Shown here in pieces: positions 23,701-32,486 of a stretch of DNA of 64,000 nucleotides. Under the pieces are notes generated by a model, which was not told the origin of the DNA, did no database searches, and was given only the letters and a program-made list of their open reading frames with translations. Positions within the stretch are counted from its first letter, which is position 1. Every line of letters begins with the position of its first letter. This DNA comes from Yamagishiella unicocca (taxonomy: Eukaryota; Chlorophyta; Chlorophyceae; Chlamydomonadales; Volvocaceae). The position numbers and the translations under genes are program-made. The stretch is from NCBI GenBank assembly GCA_003116995.1, contig BDSL01000002.1:496001-560000 (forward strand), in the 5' to 3' direction.

Positions 23701-25746
23701 GGACCTCCCGTGCCCTGGTCGCGTTTCCACTATTCGGCGCCGCGCAGGAAACTAGAACCTCATGCGCCGACATTACGCCCGAGCGAAGCGGGGCCCATCC
23801 TACGCAGTCCAGGGCCAGTGATTCCATTATCACAGCGGCCGCCTCCAGGGACTGCACGCGTCCATGCCGCGTCCATGCCGCATCCATGCACGCGTCCATG
23901 CCCCGCCATGCCCCCGCCGGCGCCGACACTCACATCTTGGCCAGGGCGGTCAGGGAACTGTACGACGTCGGGATGCTGCCGGTCAGGAAATTCGTCCCCA
24001 GCCGCAGCTCCGTGAGACCCATCAGGATGCTGAACTCGGACGGCAAGGTGCCTGGTGGGGGTGGGTGAAAACCGGTGACACGAAAAACGACAAGATAGTG
24101 GGCGCATGGTCGGCCTGGTGGGGGGGGAGTCGTGGCGGCGGTGGCGGCCAGGGTACCAGTGCTCGGCGCGCTGAGCAGCCTAGACAAGTGGAGCGCCCAG
24201 GGAGCGTCCTGTAGGAAGGAGCTGGTGCTAGGGCCCTTCCTATGCTCCCCCTTTACACTGCCCCCTTTTGTGTACGAAGGTACGAAGGCACCACGTACCA
24301 TTGCTCGCTTTGGCATTTCACTTTGTGTGCGACGCCTCCCACTGCGACGAGCACACACGGTACACTCTGTCCGCCCACGCGGACATGCACGGGTGCTGTT
24401 TTGCGAGGGTTTCGAGCTGCGGCCGCCGCCGCTGCGCTGCGCCGACGACGTAGCAGTCAGCGCAAGACCCAATCACAGCAGCCGGGCCGGCCTAGCGCCC
24501 AGCGCCCAAGGAGCCCCCTTACAGCAGCGCTGACGTGCGGGGTGCGGCGCCACGCACCTGTGAACCGAAGTCCGGGCAGCCGCAGGGTTTGCATGTTGAC
24601 CATCTTCGAAAATTCATAGAGGGAAACCGAAGGGTCAACTGCGGGGGCGGAGGGCAATGTGAGGGCCATGGCGGGTCACGAGATGTGGGCAATGGGGCGG
24701 AACTCCCTTCGTAGCTTCGGACGTAATCGTTGGGAGGGGCACGTGATCCCTCCTCGCCGCACTAGCATGTTGAGCTCTTACGTGAGGAGGGGATCCTTGG
24801 ATTCAGGTCCAGGGAGACCAGCTGAGTGACCGCCGTCACGTCGTACGCGACTTGGAAATTGCTGCTGTTGAAGAAACTTAGCGACCTCAACTGTTCGAGC
24901 CCCGTCTCCGGTTCATCTGTGCCATCAGGAGGGTGAATGTGATCAAGGATGGGGCTGGCGTCGGATAGACTAGCAGCTCGCGGTTCGTCTATGGCAGCGT
25001 TGGGCGTCCGAGTTCCAAGGCAGACCTGGCAGTCAACTGGAAAGCCAGTCCTAAGCAAGGCGTGATGGGACTAATTGAGCCATAACTCATGATGGGCCTT
25101 ATTGAGCCATAACTCAACTGGAAAGCCAGTCCTAAGCAAGGCGTGATGGGACTAATTGAGCCATAACCCTGGAGACACAGGATGAACACATACTGAATGA
25201 CTTGCTACAGATGTTTCGTCGCTACCGCGCTCTTCTTAGGGCCAACTTTCAGCGGCTACGGGTGGCCTGGTTTGCCCAATGCAAGGAAACACGCAGCGTG
25301 CCTGAGTAACATGCGCTATCCCAAGCCGCCAAGTTTATGGCAAACTGACGCTCCACAGGGCAGTGTCGTTTGCGGGAAGACTGGTGGCCCGCTGATAATC
25401 ATTCACCCGTCCCTCCCTGCTCCACGGGTTTGTCCGCGCCCCCCACTCCACCCCACCCCCCACACACATATGGACACACACCAACCGGGGGTCCACCCGG
25501 CGTACCTGGATTCCAAGACGTGGGAATTTGACAGCCGTCTAGGTCTATCCCGTTCAGGCTGATACTCGTGACCTGGTTTGCGTTGTCGCATACGACTCCG
25601 TTTAAGGAGCAGTAGTTGGTGACGTCGTCCCAATCACGAAAGGAGTAGCATGTAGAACCGAATTCATAAAGGCGATCTCCATCTTGGCTTTCAACTGGGG
25701 CTGCCCAAGCTGCGACGAGTAGGATAATAGCCAATTGGAGAGGCAT
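4362..25746 (-). CDS. Giant polycystin-1-like protein: LRR - (SP)n rod - Ig-like modules - polycystin channel
   Basis: Twenty exons join with GT-AG sites and unbroken phase into about 5,252 residues. Exons, 5' to 3': 25746-25506, 24916-24782, 24638-24558, 24051-23934, 23498-23410, 23059-18981, 18691-18569, 18202-17570, 17284-16471, 16296-16039, 15973-15926, 15852-15688, 15338-15085, 14877-14728, 14391-13090, 12875-9538, 9319-9064, 8765-7696, 7246-5986, 5705-4362. Order of parts: signal peptide (1-20), LRRNT plus LRRs (21-221), hydroxyproline-type rod (about 245-1500), filamin-like and other beta modules (about 1500-2400), HYR/DUF5011-like modules (about 2400-3300), helical juxtamembrane part, polycystin TOP domain (about 3850-4080), five visible membrane helices with pore (about 4085-4510), and a 740-residue cytoplasmic tail. 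Polycystins are cation channels or channel-associated receptors, often ciliary. No PKD repeat, GPS or PLAT domain was recognised. It could be two adjacent genes, but no promoter, internal start or phase break argues for that. Confidence 0.86.
5986..9319 (-). other. Polycystin TOP domain and channel core (exons 17-19)
   Basis: Exon 17 encodes [19 protein letters not shown], then crosses the splice site into [16 protein letters not shown]; this is the polycystin (PKD_channel) extracellular domain pattern ending in the 'F..YN.....F' motif. Exons 18 and 19 give five hydrophobic helices: about residues 4085-4107, 4247-4268, 4345-4365, 4405-4427 and 4485-4510. A pore-helix/filter candidate, [17 protein letters not shown], lies between the last two. 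A 140-residue Ala-rich insert follows the first helix. With a cleaved signal peptide and an extracellular TOP domain, five helices place the C-terminus in the cytoplasm, so the usual S1 helix is absent. The exon 18 donor was taken at GTGCG (7695) because that alone keeps phase. Confidence 0.82.
7484..7560. repeat. Direct repeat in intron 18 of the giant gene
   Basis: A block of about 37 bases containing CCCCTTAACACAGGCGAGG is present twice with a period near 41 bases. It is flanked on both sides by trinucleotide runs (CAT/ATT type at 7448-7472 and 7569-7594). Confidence 0.8.
9538..14391 (-). other. HYR/DUF5011-like Ig modules and juxtamembrane region (exons 15-16)
   Basis: Two large exons (1,302 and 3,338 bases) encode repeated modules with the DUF5011/HYR signature: [49 protein letters not shown], and a recurrent end of the type [16 protein letters not shown] followed by a Cys-containing 'CPPGEALC' segment. 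These modules are known from extracellular adhesion proteins. The second half of exon 16 (about 11250-10100) is Ala-rich and probably helical, with three RRRRQL-type basic clusters that could be processing sites. The last 150 residues ([16 protein letters not shown], then C....C) begin the polycystin TOP domain. No membrane helix is visible in these exons. Confidence 0.65.
14728..16296 (-). other. Small-exon ectodomain block, REJ-like in character (exons 10-14)
   Basis: Exons 10-14 (258, 48, 165, 254 and 150 bases) encode a continuous beta-rich ectodomain with [36 protein letters not shown] and [16 protein letters not shown]. The position, between Ig-like modules and the channel, and the general style recall the REJ region of animal polycystin-1, but I cannot prove homology by eye. 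The 48-base exon 11 (15973-15926) is unusually short; leaving it out would not shift the frame, so it could be an optional cassette exon. The intron between exons 10 and 11 is only 65 bases. Intron 12 (15339-15687) contains a minisatellite. Confidence 0.5.
15449..15612. repeat. GGTGGTTT minisatellite in intron 12 of the giant gene
   Basis: About sixteen tandem copies of a ten-base unit (GGTGGTTTGT with A/C variants) lie inside intron 12. Every frame stays open because the unit has few stops, which produces false reading frames on the plus strand. It is simple-sequence expansion, not coding. Confidence 0.9.
16471..19250 (-). other. Filamin-like Ig repeats (end of exon 6 to exon 9)
   Basis: Four consecutive exons encode beta-rich modules with the end pattern of filamin/ABP280 repeats: [12 protein letters not shown] then [27 protein letters not shown], and [11 protein letters not shown]. 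Each module also carries the 'VGDQV.VDL.LRD..GN' type start (exon 8, near 18180-18120), or the variant [16 protein letters not shown] (exon 9, near 17200). Known filamin repeats occur in many algal surface proteins, where they are structural. Exon 9 also carries a Gly run (about 16540-16570) before a Tyr/Thr-rich stretch. Assignment is by pattern only; profile comparison would settle the module borders. Confidence 0.6.
18981..23059 (-). repeat. Exon 6: 42-bp minisatellite encoding a hydroxyproline-type (SP)n rod
   Basis: One 4,079-base exon is mostly a tandem array of about 70 copies of a 42-bp unit encoding 14-residue units of the type [14 protein letters not shown]. The variable positions are mainly Ser/Pro, Asp/Leu and Thr/Asn/Ile. 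Ser-Pro runs of this kind in volvocine wall proteins (pherophorins, GP1, VSP) are hydroxylated and glycosylated into stiff polyproline-II rods. Toward 19800-19250 the array loses regularity (PSPTPSSP, then [12 protein letters not shown] units), and about 80 residues of ordinary sequence lead into the next domain. About 1,250 residues of rod would hold the LRR head far from the membrane. The array is GC-rich enough that the opposite strand is also open as a Gly-rich frame, which I regard as a by-product. Confidence 0.9.
23410..25746 (-). other. Signal peptide and plant-type leucine-rich repeat head (exons 1-5)
   Basis: Exon 1 begins [15 protein letters not shown], a classic signal peptide with probable cleavage after VES. 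It is followed by an LRRNT-type cap with the plant pattern W..V..YC..NGVVCD. Exons 2-5 then carry LRR units such as [22 protein letters not shown] and [16 protein letters not shown], and end with NVAMCGPIP, the usual close of plant LRR ectodomains. LRRs also form the N-terminus of animal polycystin-1, but this cap looks plant-like. Intron 1 (24917-25505) contains a direct repeat and intron 3 a dispersed intronic repeat. The head should lie outside the cell and bind a partner or wall component; the ligand cannot be told. Confidence 0.82.
25033..25168. repeat. Direct repeat in intron 1 of the giant gene
   Basis: A block of about 54 bases containing CAACTGGAAAGCCAGTCCTA occurs twice with a period of 81 bases, and part of it (ATTGAGCCATAACTC) occurs a third time between them. 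It is probably a recent local duplication. Confidence 0.8.
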
Positions 25747-28700
25747 GTGCTTGCTTGGCCTCTCCCGCCGCGACGGCCCGATAATAGAGCGGGTGTTATA
25801 TGGACGGGTAAGCCTTTTACGTTCGTTCCACGAAGTACTTCAGTCGCGCTGCTCGCGCCGTGTCATCGGTCACGTAAGCACGTAACCTGGACGACGACCG
25901 GCACGCGGCACCCACAACCGCTGACAGAACGCGAGAACAAGAAATCAAGACTATGTGCCGGCGAGGACAGACGGTACAGGATTCTATTCAGAAGTAGCCA
26001 AGAAGGTCGACTGCTGCGAAGGATAGGTAAGACTCTAGCGTGAGTTCTGGGAAGTCAAGGGCTCTCGCATTTGTGGCATATATATGGTGATAAGTAGCAA
26101 ACGGAACTATGTGCAGACGGAACTGTGTGTGCAAAGATGTTAATCCCGGCTAGGTAACGTGAACGTACGACAACGACGCAAGCTTGCTCGGCATCATTTC
26201 TCCTGCTATCGAGGGCACCGAGGTTCTCGTCAATTAAGTAGCAGACACTTTTACCCAGGAACTCCCAAATCTTGCAAGTTCAAAGCTTGCAACTGTGCCA
26301 AGCTGTTTTTCGCGCAGAGGCTGGAACCTTCCTGCCTCATTAACTTGAAAGGAACCATTCTGTAAATCGTATAAGACAAACGCAGGTTTTTTCTTAAGGC
26401 CCCGGACCGGGCCCCCCCTTCAACCTACCCTGGCGATGGTAAACGCGTTGGCAGCGGCAGCTTGTACCGTATTGACATGGGGTAAATGTTTGTTGATAGG
26501 CCCGTCACCAACCGTGGTCATCGACACATTAGACATTACAACTTAATTTTAGGCAGCCTGTCACCAATCCAAGTGCTTGTACCACACCTGGAGACCAAAA
26601 AATACAAAGTCGTCGACGTCTTGCTGCAAGACTGCATGTTTACTAGTAAAACGCTTAACTTAGGATGTACTGAGGCCCCAAAAAACTGTCGCCAATTGCT
26701 CCGTACGCTTCCCTCCACTCGTTTTGGCATGGTGCAAATCAGAACTGATCAGAAGCTGCCGAACGCTTGGCGGATATGGGTGCTGGATCAATGTACGTTT
26801 GTCAATAAACAAACATTTTACTTGGGTGCAAGCTGCGATCTTTCCAACGGTCCTCCGCCGCCGCAGCGTTCCTCCGTCAGGCTCCGTCGCAGCACTCCTC
26901 CGTCGCAGCGTTCCTGCGTCCCTCCGTCGCAGCGTTCCTGCATTCCTCCGTCGCAGCGTCCCTCCCGCACGTCGTCCAAGGGTGCACCGCTTTTGCTTCG
27001 GACTGCAGTAAAATCTTCAGAGTGCAACGGGGTGACGCCTCAGTTGCGCAGCTGCTTGCGGATGAACTGCAAACATGTGCTGGTCAAGTCGCTTTCTTGG
27101 ACCGCCAGGGCACGCTTAACGACATATTTATTAGGAGTATGCCCGTCCTCAACCCTGGCCCCAGTGAGGAGGGGTTGGCGACGGCCCCTCAGCCCCGCAC
27201 GGAACCACCACCGCGCTCCCTTGTTCCTGGCGGGGATGCAAGGGTGAACATGCCCGTGTGTTGCAATACGTAACGTGAGGCTCTCACTGTCATGGCTGTG
27301 CCTGTGAGCTCCGTGTTTGTGAGCGTTGTAGCGGTCTGGCCCATCGGGCCCTCTGGTTGTGCTTTCGCAACGGCCGCCCTGCTCACTGCCCTGACTCTCA
27401 AGAGTCGATGCCTTCATTTCTCCTGCTGATGCGTCGGCCCCCGCGTGTCAGTTAGCTTCCCATTACGCGTGCCGTCACTGAGGATATCTACTGCGAACCT
27501 ATCCTGACTAGTCTCTGCCGTTTCGTGTTGAAGTCGCGTCTGGCGCCTCCCTTAACGGTTAGTGCCGGAGCGGTCCTCCTGCAGGAAGGGCATCGATAGG
27601 CCCTGTCGCCTTTGCCAACAGCGAAAAATTCAATCCTACAGAGCGTCAAATACTGCAGACAGGAGAACAAGGGTTCTTAGCAGTGCTCCGTACCCCTTTG
27701 CGAGTAGTGTTGCTATGTGGAAGGTCGGCCGTTAAGCGCCGTTAGGCTCGTTGTAAAGATTCCTTTGACGTTCCTGCAGGGTATTCCAACTGTCAGGCGC
27801 CGATAGGCCCACGACGTACATCAATAATCTCGGCGCCACCTATGATGCGTACCCGGGCCCCTTCAAGGGGTCATGATTTGTACACCCAGCCCAAACACGT
27901 ACTGGAGGCAGGGGAGCGGGCCGTCGTGGGGGCGGCAGCCTCGGCGGAAGCACCAAACCTCGCTCGAGGTCCTTGCCATACCAAGATGCCCAACGTATCC
28001 TTACAAGCAGCGGCTGAGTCATCCACTCGTGAGCACCATCGGAGTGCTCAGACGCTCCGCGATGGCATCCTGGACGAGAGCGCCTCCGCCGGAGGTATAT
28101 GGCTATGGAGGTCGGGTGGAGGTATGCGGCTGCCGCCATGCATGAAGGCGTCGGGCATGTGTGCTCCTCAGCATTGATCTGCGGGATAGGGCTATCCATC
28201 TATCGTGGGGGGGTAGATGTTTGGTGTCGTCTGCGGGACATCGCGGCCCTGGGCATCTTGAAGGGGTGTGAGAGCGCCTGGGCATCATTACCCCGGCTGG
28301 AGTGCTTGGCCCATCCTGCATGACCCATGGGTCACACTCTGTCGCACCTGGTTGCGCAGGGGGCACAAGTCCCCCTAAATGCCAGGATACACACTCCAAA
28401 CATCTCCATAGCCGTCATTCCGACATCATTGCACGGATCATTGTCGCGATCATGCAAACTAAGGGCAGCTTCTAGTTAAGTAGTCCAAATCCGCCATAAA
28501 TTGTCTGCCGTTGTAGGCAGAAATCTATAGCCTCTTGTTAAAAGTCGGAATGTAGCCGATGTGTGAGGCACCTGCGGTCGCGATCGTACTCGACCTTAAT
28601 ACGCCTTAATCGATCTCGCTGTAATAAGCTACACATACACCAAGGGGCTAAAGTCCTCCATTTCTCCACATTAGACGCATAGGACGAACTCCTAGCTAAC

Positions 28701-30942
28701 CAGCTATGTCAAACCCTCCCATAGCGACGTTTTGGTTGTCAAACGTTACAGCTCCAGAGCGACAGCAGGCCAGGGGGGGGCCCTGGCCAAAATGCTGCTG
28801 ACCTATGGATGCAAGTTCTCTGAAAGGCTACCCTTGAATCAAAGTAATGATCTACTTTACTTTAACGTCGTATTGTTAACATATCGTTGTACCGAGTACA
28901 AAACTTCACTTTTGAAGATCGCACTCCCAGATGTGTACGGGCTGGACGACTCGGGCCGCTAGCGCGCTAGGGTCCGAAAAACTGTCGCAATGTAACTGTC
29001 GCATTCTGTAAAAAGTCGACCTGCACATCAACCGAAACCTTGCCATCATCAGGATGCTACGTATGATAATAATAAGTTGTTACAGTGTCCTCAAGCCCGG
29101 GCAAACCCAGGACAAGAAGAGGGTCCCATACTGTCCCATTCCGGGCCTCACCATATGAGAGCCGGGGCTGAACCCAGCAGACGCTCCCAAGGGCACAGGC
29201 AAGCCTCGAAAAGCACAATAGACGCCGGACAAAACCAGGACAAGCGGGGGAATCCAGGAAAAACGAGGTAGGCCATACCTTACGGCAAGCCAGCACTAGC
29301 AGCCAGCAGGCGTGCCAAATCATGAAAAAAAGCCACCCCGCCAATTATGGTCACAATCCCGAGGTACACAGGCCTTCGATGTTCATGGGATTGTCGCCTC
29401 TCAAGGGGACGCTCGGCTCGCAGCCATGCAAAGGCCAGCTCGGCGCAGCATTATACAGGTAACCAACACTGATCTGTTTGCCTCGCGTCTCCGTGCATTT
29501 TACAACGACAGGCCTGCAGCCTGAACACAGCTACTTCGGTAAGGGCGTGAAAGAGAACCCCAGCGCAATTGGGGCACGCGAGTAACGTGCGAGGGATGGG
29601 AAGGGTGGTCACAGACATTCTTCATCCAACACCCGAACCGCAAGCCCCTGGCGTAGCCTATAATGGACACCCATGGGAATCATCGCGAAAATTAATGGGG
29701 CATTATTGGGGCACTTAGTGTGCCCAAAACAGACACTCGAGCAGAGGTGGCAGATCTGGGCAGATTTAGGTAGCCCTGGTGGCCACGATAAGCAAAGCTA
29801 TGGACAAATCGCGTCCCTAGGGGCCTGCTTCTAGCCTGCTATAAACTTGCGTACCCGTGATGCTCCCCAACTCTGAGCGACACCACAGCAGAAGCATGAG
29901 TTGCAACAAGCAAACATGACTTTTGTCAACGCGGCTGCTTACGACGACGCCTCTTAACGCCATACTCCACAGTCTTCCCCACTTTAAGTCCAAAAACACA
30001 ACCACCGGTGACTCCCGATGGTGCTTGACCATGTTATTACGTCTGTCCTGACCTGTCCAACAGGACTAATCGGTTGCCTAGTCAGTGCCGGCCCAAGGGT
30101 TTTCCTCGCAATACCCCATCCACCAGGACAGCAGCTCGGCCCCCGCGCGCCCCATAAATTGCAAGGACAAAGCAATGCATGAACCGCCGCACCCACTAGC
30201 ACTTTTGCGGATCCCCCGCAGTTCATGAGGGCTCCCACGCCACGCGCACTGCGCCCATCACGCAGATCCTCCTGCTCAGAGGGCTATGGCAAACACGTGA
30301 AGGAGCGGAGAGCGGTGCAACCACGCGATGGCATTCGAACACACACGCACCCCCAATGCAAGCCCCCTGGTCCACCACGCGGCATCTCCTCGGCAGCAGT
30401 GGCCGTTGACACCGCCGTACATAACGTACGCACCACATAACGCACCCTAAAAGGATCAAGACAGCTTCAAAGTGCCAACTCGTGACCGTGTGCTTTACTT
30501 CTTACTTCTATGGCCCCCCGTATCAGGATAGATCAGACAGACAACCATGTAAATGTGCTGGCGAAGGTGGCCACCATCGACACTTTGAGCCCGGTTGCCA
30601 GCATCTGCCTGTTCGTGGAGGGTGGTGCGCACTGATGCGCATCTCATCCCCACTGGTTGCGCGTCCCTGTAAAAACGACAGTCGAAGCGCATAATTACCC
30701 TAGCCACAGCCAAAGAATTCCTATCAGAAGCCTTGAACACGCGTCCTCATCGTAAAGCTCTTATGTCTCGTGCGTCAGCCCAGCGCCGCCGCGTGATGGC
30801 CATCGCACGGAAGGGGGCCCCTTGGCTTACGAGTGGCCGGGGTTAGCATTAAGGCCGATCTCGGAGTCGGCTGGCGACGGTTGCCGTCCCACGGGTAAGA
30901 ACGCAACGGCGCCGTTGGGATGCTGCGTCCTCCCTCCGACCT
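25747..30942. other. Gene-poor region upstream of the giant gene
   Basis: The first few hundred bases are the promoter side of the giant gene; CATATATATGG at 26078-26088 is the only TATA-like string I see and is rather far upstream. GC content is visibly lower than in the genes. A tandem array of a roughly 24-base unit (CCTCCGTCGCAGCGTTCCTG) lies at about 26862-26970. A truncated retroelement end lies at about 29075-29335. The 253-codon open frame at 26486-27247 has no coding character I can defend. I see nothing else. Confidence 0.5.
29075..29335 (-). mobile_element. 5'-truncated retroelement end (copy 1)
   Basis: This block resembles sequences at 33103-33330, 50700-50863 and 51815-51950: shared strings include CCAGGACAAGAAG, CACCATATGAGAGCCGGGGC and a closing [20 protein letters not shown] stretch. 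Read on the minus strand it ends in GAGGACACTGTAAC, so a TGTAA signal sits at its 3' edge. The copies at 50700 and 51815 lie on the 3' side of the LINE, so these are most simply short LINE 3' ends left by incomplete reverse transcription. Confidence 0.55.
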
Positions 30943-32486
30943 TCAGCGCATTAGCGTTAGCGTAGCGTTAGGAGCGTCAGCATCGGGGTCGCCTTCTCGG
31001 ACAGCCCCGGCCCCAGCCGTGCTCAGACGCGCTTCCTCCTCTAAATCGCCGCCTCTCCCACTCTCTGCCCGCGTGGCGGGAGAGGACGCTCGTGAGCGCC
31101 TGCTGCACCTCGCGTTATCACCGCTGCTGCTGCAGGTACGGGAGCCCTGCCGACGCTTCCGCTGCTGCTGCTCGTGCTGCTGCTCCTCCTTTTGCTCGTG
31201 CTGCTGGTCATGCTCCTGGTCATGCTGCTGCTGTTGCCGTGGCTGCTGACGTCGCTGTTGCTGCTGCTGCTGTTGTTGCTGAGGCTGAGACCGAGGCTGC
31301 GATTGCGGCGGCGGATGCTGCAGCGGAATATGCTGTATCGCCGGCAGCTGTCGCGGCGGCGGCACCCTGGTGCCCGCTGCCAGTAAGCCCCGCATCCGCA
31401 GCTGGGCGCACCTGGCCAGGACCTCCAGGCGGCGCACAGCTTCCCCGCCGGCACCAGCCACCGCTGGGCTGGGTGCCCTCCCAGTCCAGGCGGTCTGCAA
31501 CGCACGGCGGCCGCCACAACCACAATAATGAAATCCTTCCAAGGGTAATCAGCGCTGCCGGACGAGTGCTCCGGAACCAGACGCACGTGGCTGGCACGCC
31601 TCGGACCGTCACCTCGTTCGGCATGCTCGCTTCACGAGGGCACGATAGCAACAACAGTTGGAGCGAGCGATGCTCTCCAAGCGAGTAACACGCCAAGATC
31701 GCCGGCGGATCATGAGTCAGCTCTCACCTGGCTGAGGTGCAGCATCTGCTGCCTCATGCACCGCTCCAGGGTGGCCACCCCCGCCCGCCCTCCAGGCGCC
31801 GCCGGATCTACTCCGCTGCCCTCGCCGCCCTCGTCCTCGTCATTCGTCACCAGCGACAGGCCCCAGTCGAAACTGCACTCCTGGCGCCAGGGAGGGAGCA
31901 GCCGCTGGCGCTTGGCCTCCAGCGGGGGCGCCGGGGCTGCGTTGGGGCGACCCAGCGACCCAGACGGCGGGGGCTCCCTCGCGAATGATGCGGCGGGAGT
32001 CGGCGGTGCGCCCAAGCTGCTGCCCCTAGCCGTAGACACAGCAGCCGCGGCGGCGGCGGTGGCGGGACTCGCCGCCGCTCGGCTGCTGGGTGGTTCGGGG
32101 GGATTTGGCGGCGGTGCTGGTGCAGACGGTCGCAGTACGTCAGCGGATTCCGGCCGCCTGTAAATAGTATGACAGCCCCCTGCATACTCCCGAATTGTTG
32201 GAACATTTGAGTGACTCGGAGTTGCTTTGACCGCCCGGCTGTCACCCGGCGGGCGGCCAAGGGTGGCAGGCGTACGTGCATCGCGTGGCGGTGTGAACGC
32301 CCCTTCTGCGCCTCTGTCGGGCTGGGCGTCTGGGGACATATCCTGGCAGGAGACGGCTTTCTCGTTATAGTTGTCGAAATTGGCACCAATAGATGAGGTC
32401 GCGGCGCCATCCGGCTGGAGGCTGGCCCGATGCGCCGGTCGCCTGGTGTCTCCTTCGAGCAACGAGGCGAGCATGGCATGCGCCAT
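30943..32486 (-). CDS. Possible Gln-rich, low-complexity regulatory-type protein, two exons
   Basis: Exon A (32486-31728) and exon B (31494-30943) join in phase 0 at a GTGAG donor and a TTGCAG acceptor, giving about 436 residues. I do not recognise a known domain. The N-terminal 250 residues are Pro/Ala/Ser-rich with a small ordered-looking part (SFDWGLSLVTNDEDEGGEGS). Exon B starts with a likely amphipathic helix (AVRRLEVLARCAQLRMRG) and then has long Gln runs broken by Arg and His (QQQHDQEHDQQHEQ). Gln-rich stretches like this are common in volvocine transcriptional regulators, but that is only compositional. The first in-frame ATG (32486) was taken as start; the frame stays open upstream, so an extra 5' exon is possible. 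Confidence 0.42.

Noticed and set aside
26078..26088. TATA-like string as promoter of the giant gene
   Set aside because: It is more than 300 bases upstream of the ATG and similar AT strings are common in this stretch; there is no support for a start site.
26486..27247. 253-codon plus-strand frame starting MFVDRPVTN
   Set aside because: Half of it is a 24-base tandem array read as Ser/Gln/Pro/Arg, codon use is unlike the genes here, and no domain is seen.
30321..30350. tRNA-like T-loop string (TTCGAAT on the minus strand)
   Set aside because: No matching acceptor stem, D arm or anticodon arm can be drawn around it.
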